Source of the DNA: JBDTNQ01 sp039933635
Lineage (GTDB): Bacteria > Acidobacteriota > Vicinamibacteria > Vicinamibacterales > SCN-69-37
Assembly (NCBI GenBank): GCA_039933635.1
Contig: JBDTNQ010000153.1
Coordinates: forward strand, 1-7,766
DNA: 7,766 nt
Reading direction: 5' to 3'
A program made the position numbers and the translations under genes. The first letter of the stretch is position 1; every line of letters begins with the position of its first letter. The notes below the pieces were generated by a model. The model ran no database searches. It had not been told where the DNA came from and worked only from the letters and a program-made list of their open reading frames with translations. Below, in pieces: positions 6,429 through 7,766 of the stretch.

Positions 6429-7694
6429 GTGTCCGACTCCGCGCCCGAAGCCCACATCATCGTCGTCGGCGCTGGCGCGGCGGGGCTCGCTGCGGCGATC
6501 TTTGCGAAGCGGCGATCGCCTGACCTGCGCATCGCGGTCCTCGACGGGGCCAGGATGCCCGGCGCCAAGATCCTGGTGAGTGGCGGCGGGCGGTGCAACG
6601 TCACCAACGTGTCGGTGGACGCCCGCGACTTCAATGGCGGCCGGCCCGGATCGATCCGCCACATCCTACGCGCCTGGTCGGCGTCTGACACCGCGACGTT
6701 CTTCCGCGAACTGGGTGTGCCGCTGCACGAAGAGGCGAACGGTAAGCTCTTCCCTGATTCCAACCGGGCGCGCGATGTGCTCGATGCGCTTCTCGGCGAA
6801 TCGCGCCGCCTCGGTGTCGAGCTGCGAACGGACTGCCGCGTGACCGCGGTAACCGCGGGCACGAGCGGATTTGCGCTGGAGACATCCCGCGGCGTCATGG
6901 AGACCGCGCTTGTCGTGCTGGCCACGGGCGGTCTCGCCTTGCCGAAGACCGGCAGTGACGGCGCCGGATATGCGTTCGCCCGCGCGCTGGGTCACACAAT
7001 CGTCGAGGCGACCCCGGCGCTGGTGCCGCTCCTGGTCGACGCGTCAGCGCCGTTGCAGTTTCACGCCGAGGTCAGCGGCGTCTCTCAGCCAGTAAGACTG
7101 ACGGTCCACGCCGCCACGCGCGCGCCGACGCGCGTGGATGGCTCGCTGTTGTGGACGCACTTCGGGATCAGCGGTCCGGCCGCGCTCGACGCATCCCGGC
7201 ACTGGCTGCGCCATCAGGTCGAGGGACGGGCACCACTACTCAGCGCCAATCTGGCGCCAGGGACCACCTTCGAGTCGCTCGAAACCCGCTGGCTCGATCT
7301 GTCGACGCGACAGCCGCGCGCCACGGTGTCCAGAACGCTGGCGACCATGGTGCCGGCATCTGTCGCAGAGGCCATCGCACGGCATCTCCACATTGACGCG
7401 GGCGAGACGCTTGCCGGCTTCACGCGTGACGATCGTCGTCACCTGATCCACCGGCTGCTGGAGTGGCCGATCGCGGTGACGGACTCGCGCGGCTACACCT
7501 TCGCCGAGGTGACGGCCGGCGGCGTACCCCTGACCGAGGTGGATCCGCGCACGATGGCGTCACGCCGGTGTCCGGGCCTGTTCCTCGTCGGCGAAGTGCT
7601 CGATGTCGACGGCCGGCTCGGCGGGTTCAACTTCCAGTGGGCCTGGAGCAGCGCCAAGGTCGCTGGAGACGCGGCGGCGGCGCGGATATCCTAG
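6429..7694 (+). CDS. HI0933/YhiN-family FAD-binding oxidoreductase
   Basis: Cytosolic flavoprotein of 421 residues, near the usual 400 of the family, often labelled NAD(P)/FAD-dependent or aminoacetone-oxidase-family enzyme; the physiological reaction is not established. Motifs from the GTG at 6429 are the FAD-binding VVGAGAAGLAAA (12-23), family signature GGGRCNVTN (52-60), ATGGLALPKTGSDGAGY (165-181), THFGISGPAALD (243-254), and the C-terminal EVTAGGV (360-366) and FLVGEVLDVDGRLGGFNFQWA (385-405) that closes the FAD site. The start is uncertain. GTG 6429 gives MSDSAPEAH directly before the dinucleotide fold; GTG 6423 is in frame two codons earlier; an ATG at 6306 would add 41 residues unlike the family and read through the 24-bp palindrome. 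No clear Shine-Dalgarno is seen. The TAG at 7692 is five bases before the next gene's ATG, so the two are probably co-transcribed. Confidence 0.92.
   Translation: MSDSAPEAHIIVVGAGAAGLAAAIFAKRRSPDLRIAVLDGARMPGAKILVSGGGRCNVTNVSVDARDFNGGRPGSIRHILRAWSASDTATFFRELGVPLHEEANGKLFPDSNRARDVLDALLGESRRLGVELRTDCRVTAVTAGTSGFALETSRGVMETALVVLATGGLALPKTGSDGAGYAFARALGHTIVEATPALVPLLVDASAPLQFHAEVSGVSQPVRLTVHAATRAPTRVDGSLLWTHFGISGPAALDASRHWLRHQVEGRAPLLSANLAPGTTFESLETRWLDLSTRQPRATVSRTLATMVPASVAEAIARHLHIDAGETLAGFTRDDRRHLIHRLLEWPIAVTDSRGYTFAEVTAGGVPLTEVDPRTMASRRCPGLFLVGEVLDVDGRLGGFNFQWAWSSAKVAGDAAAARIS
7114..7137. repeat. Perfect 9-bp inverted repeat inside the flavoprotein gene
   Basis: CCACGCGCG (7114-7122) and CGCGCGTGG (7129-7137) are perfectly complementary with a 6-base loop. 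It falls within the codons for ATRAPTRVDG. Alternating CG in Ala/Arg-rich coding sequence makes such hairpins more likely by chance, so no function is claimed. Confidence 0.5.
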
Positions 7695-7699
7695 TGCGC

Positions 7700-7766
7700 A
7701 TGACGACACGCATTGCCTGGATTGGAACCGGCGTCATGGGCGCCTCGATGTGCGGACATCTGCTCG
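7700..7766 (+). CDS. 3-hydroxyisobutyrate/tartronate-semialdehyde-type NAD(P)-dependent reductase (5' end only)
   Basis: Only 22 codons are visible before the window ends: MTTRIAWIGTGVMGASMCGHLL. The IGTGVMG motif at residues 8-14 is the glycine-rich NAD(P)-binding loop at the extreme N-terminus of beta-hydroxyacid dehydrogenases, with the characteristic Met-Gly ending. Members include 3-hydroxyisobutyrate dehydrogenase, tartronate-semialdehyde reductase and glyoxylate/succinic-semialdehyde reductases; the visible part cannot separate them. A GTG at 7694, overlapping the last base of the flavoprotein TAG, is an in-frame alternative start. The short gap suggests an operon with the flavoprotein gene. 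A sugar-acid reductase role would suit the hexuronate-type carrier nearby, but that is speculation. Confidence 0.75.
   Translation, partial: MTTRIAWIGTGVMGASMCGHLL

Noticed and set aside
5767..6579. Plus-strand open frame of 270 codons antisense to dctA, running into the flavoprotein gene
   Set aside because: His/Arg/Glu-rich shadow of dctA; it continues in the wrong frame over the FAD-binding motif of the real gene.

Overview
The window is about 7.8 kb of GC-rich, tightly packed bacterial chromosome. It looks like Acidobacteriota, possibly a Vicinamibacteria relative. The main reason is the first gene: a very large TonB-dependent receptor with an N-terminal carboxypeptidase-regulatory-like domain and an Oar-type barrel, an architecture greatly expanded in that phylum. 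This placement is an inference from protein style and composition; there is no rRNA or other marker gene.

Layout. Positions 1-3437 (minus) hold the TonB-dependent receptor, complete at its N-terminus and cut off by the window's left edge near its C-terminus. Positions 3438-3739 are intergenic. They contain a strong Shine-Dalgarno, a near-consensus sigma-70 promoter for the receptor, two possible leader hairpins, and a bipartite hairpin that may end the upstream operon. Positions 3740-5029 (minus) are a 12-TM major facilitator carrier of the anion:cation symporter (hexuronate/sugar-acid) type. Positions 5026-6291 (minus) are a clear DctA C4-dicarboxylate symporter whose stop overlaps the carrier's start (ATGA). 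Positions 6292-6428 form a divergent control region with a near-perfect 24-bp palindrome and a three-copy imperfect direct repeat. Positions 6429-7694 (plus) encode an HI0933/YhiN-family flavoprotein. From 7700 a 3-hydroxyisobutyrate-dehydrogenase-like reductase begins and runs off the right edge.

Working together. The minus-strand genes form an organic-acid uptake locus: two translationally coupled inner-membrane carriers (dicarboxylate plus sugar acid), followed by an outer-membrane receptor under its own promoter. Whether the receptor feeds those carriers cannot be told from sequence. The plus-strand pair is a separate oxidoreductase unit. I found no mobile element, CRISPR array, tRNA, rRNA, defence system or clearly new multi-gene system. 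The least explained sequence is the 6292-6428 control region.
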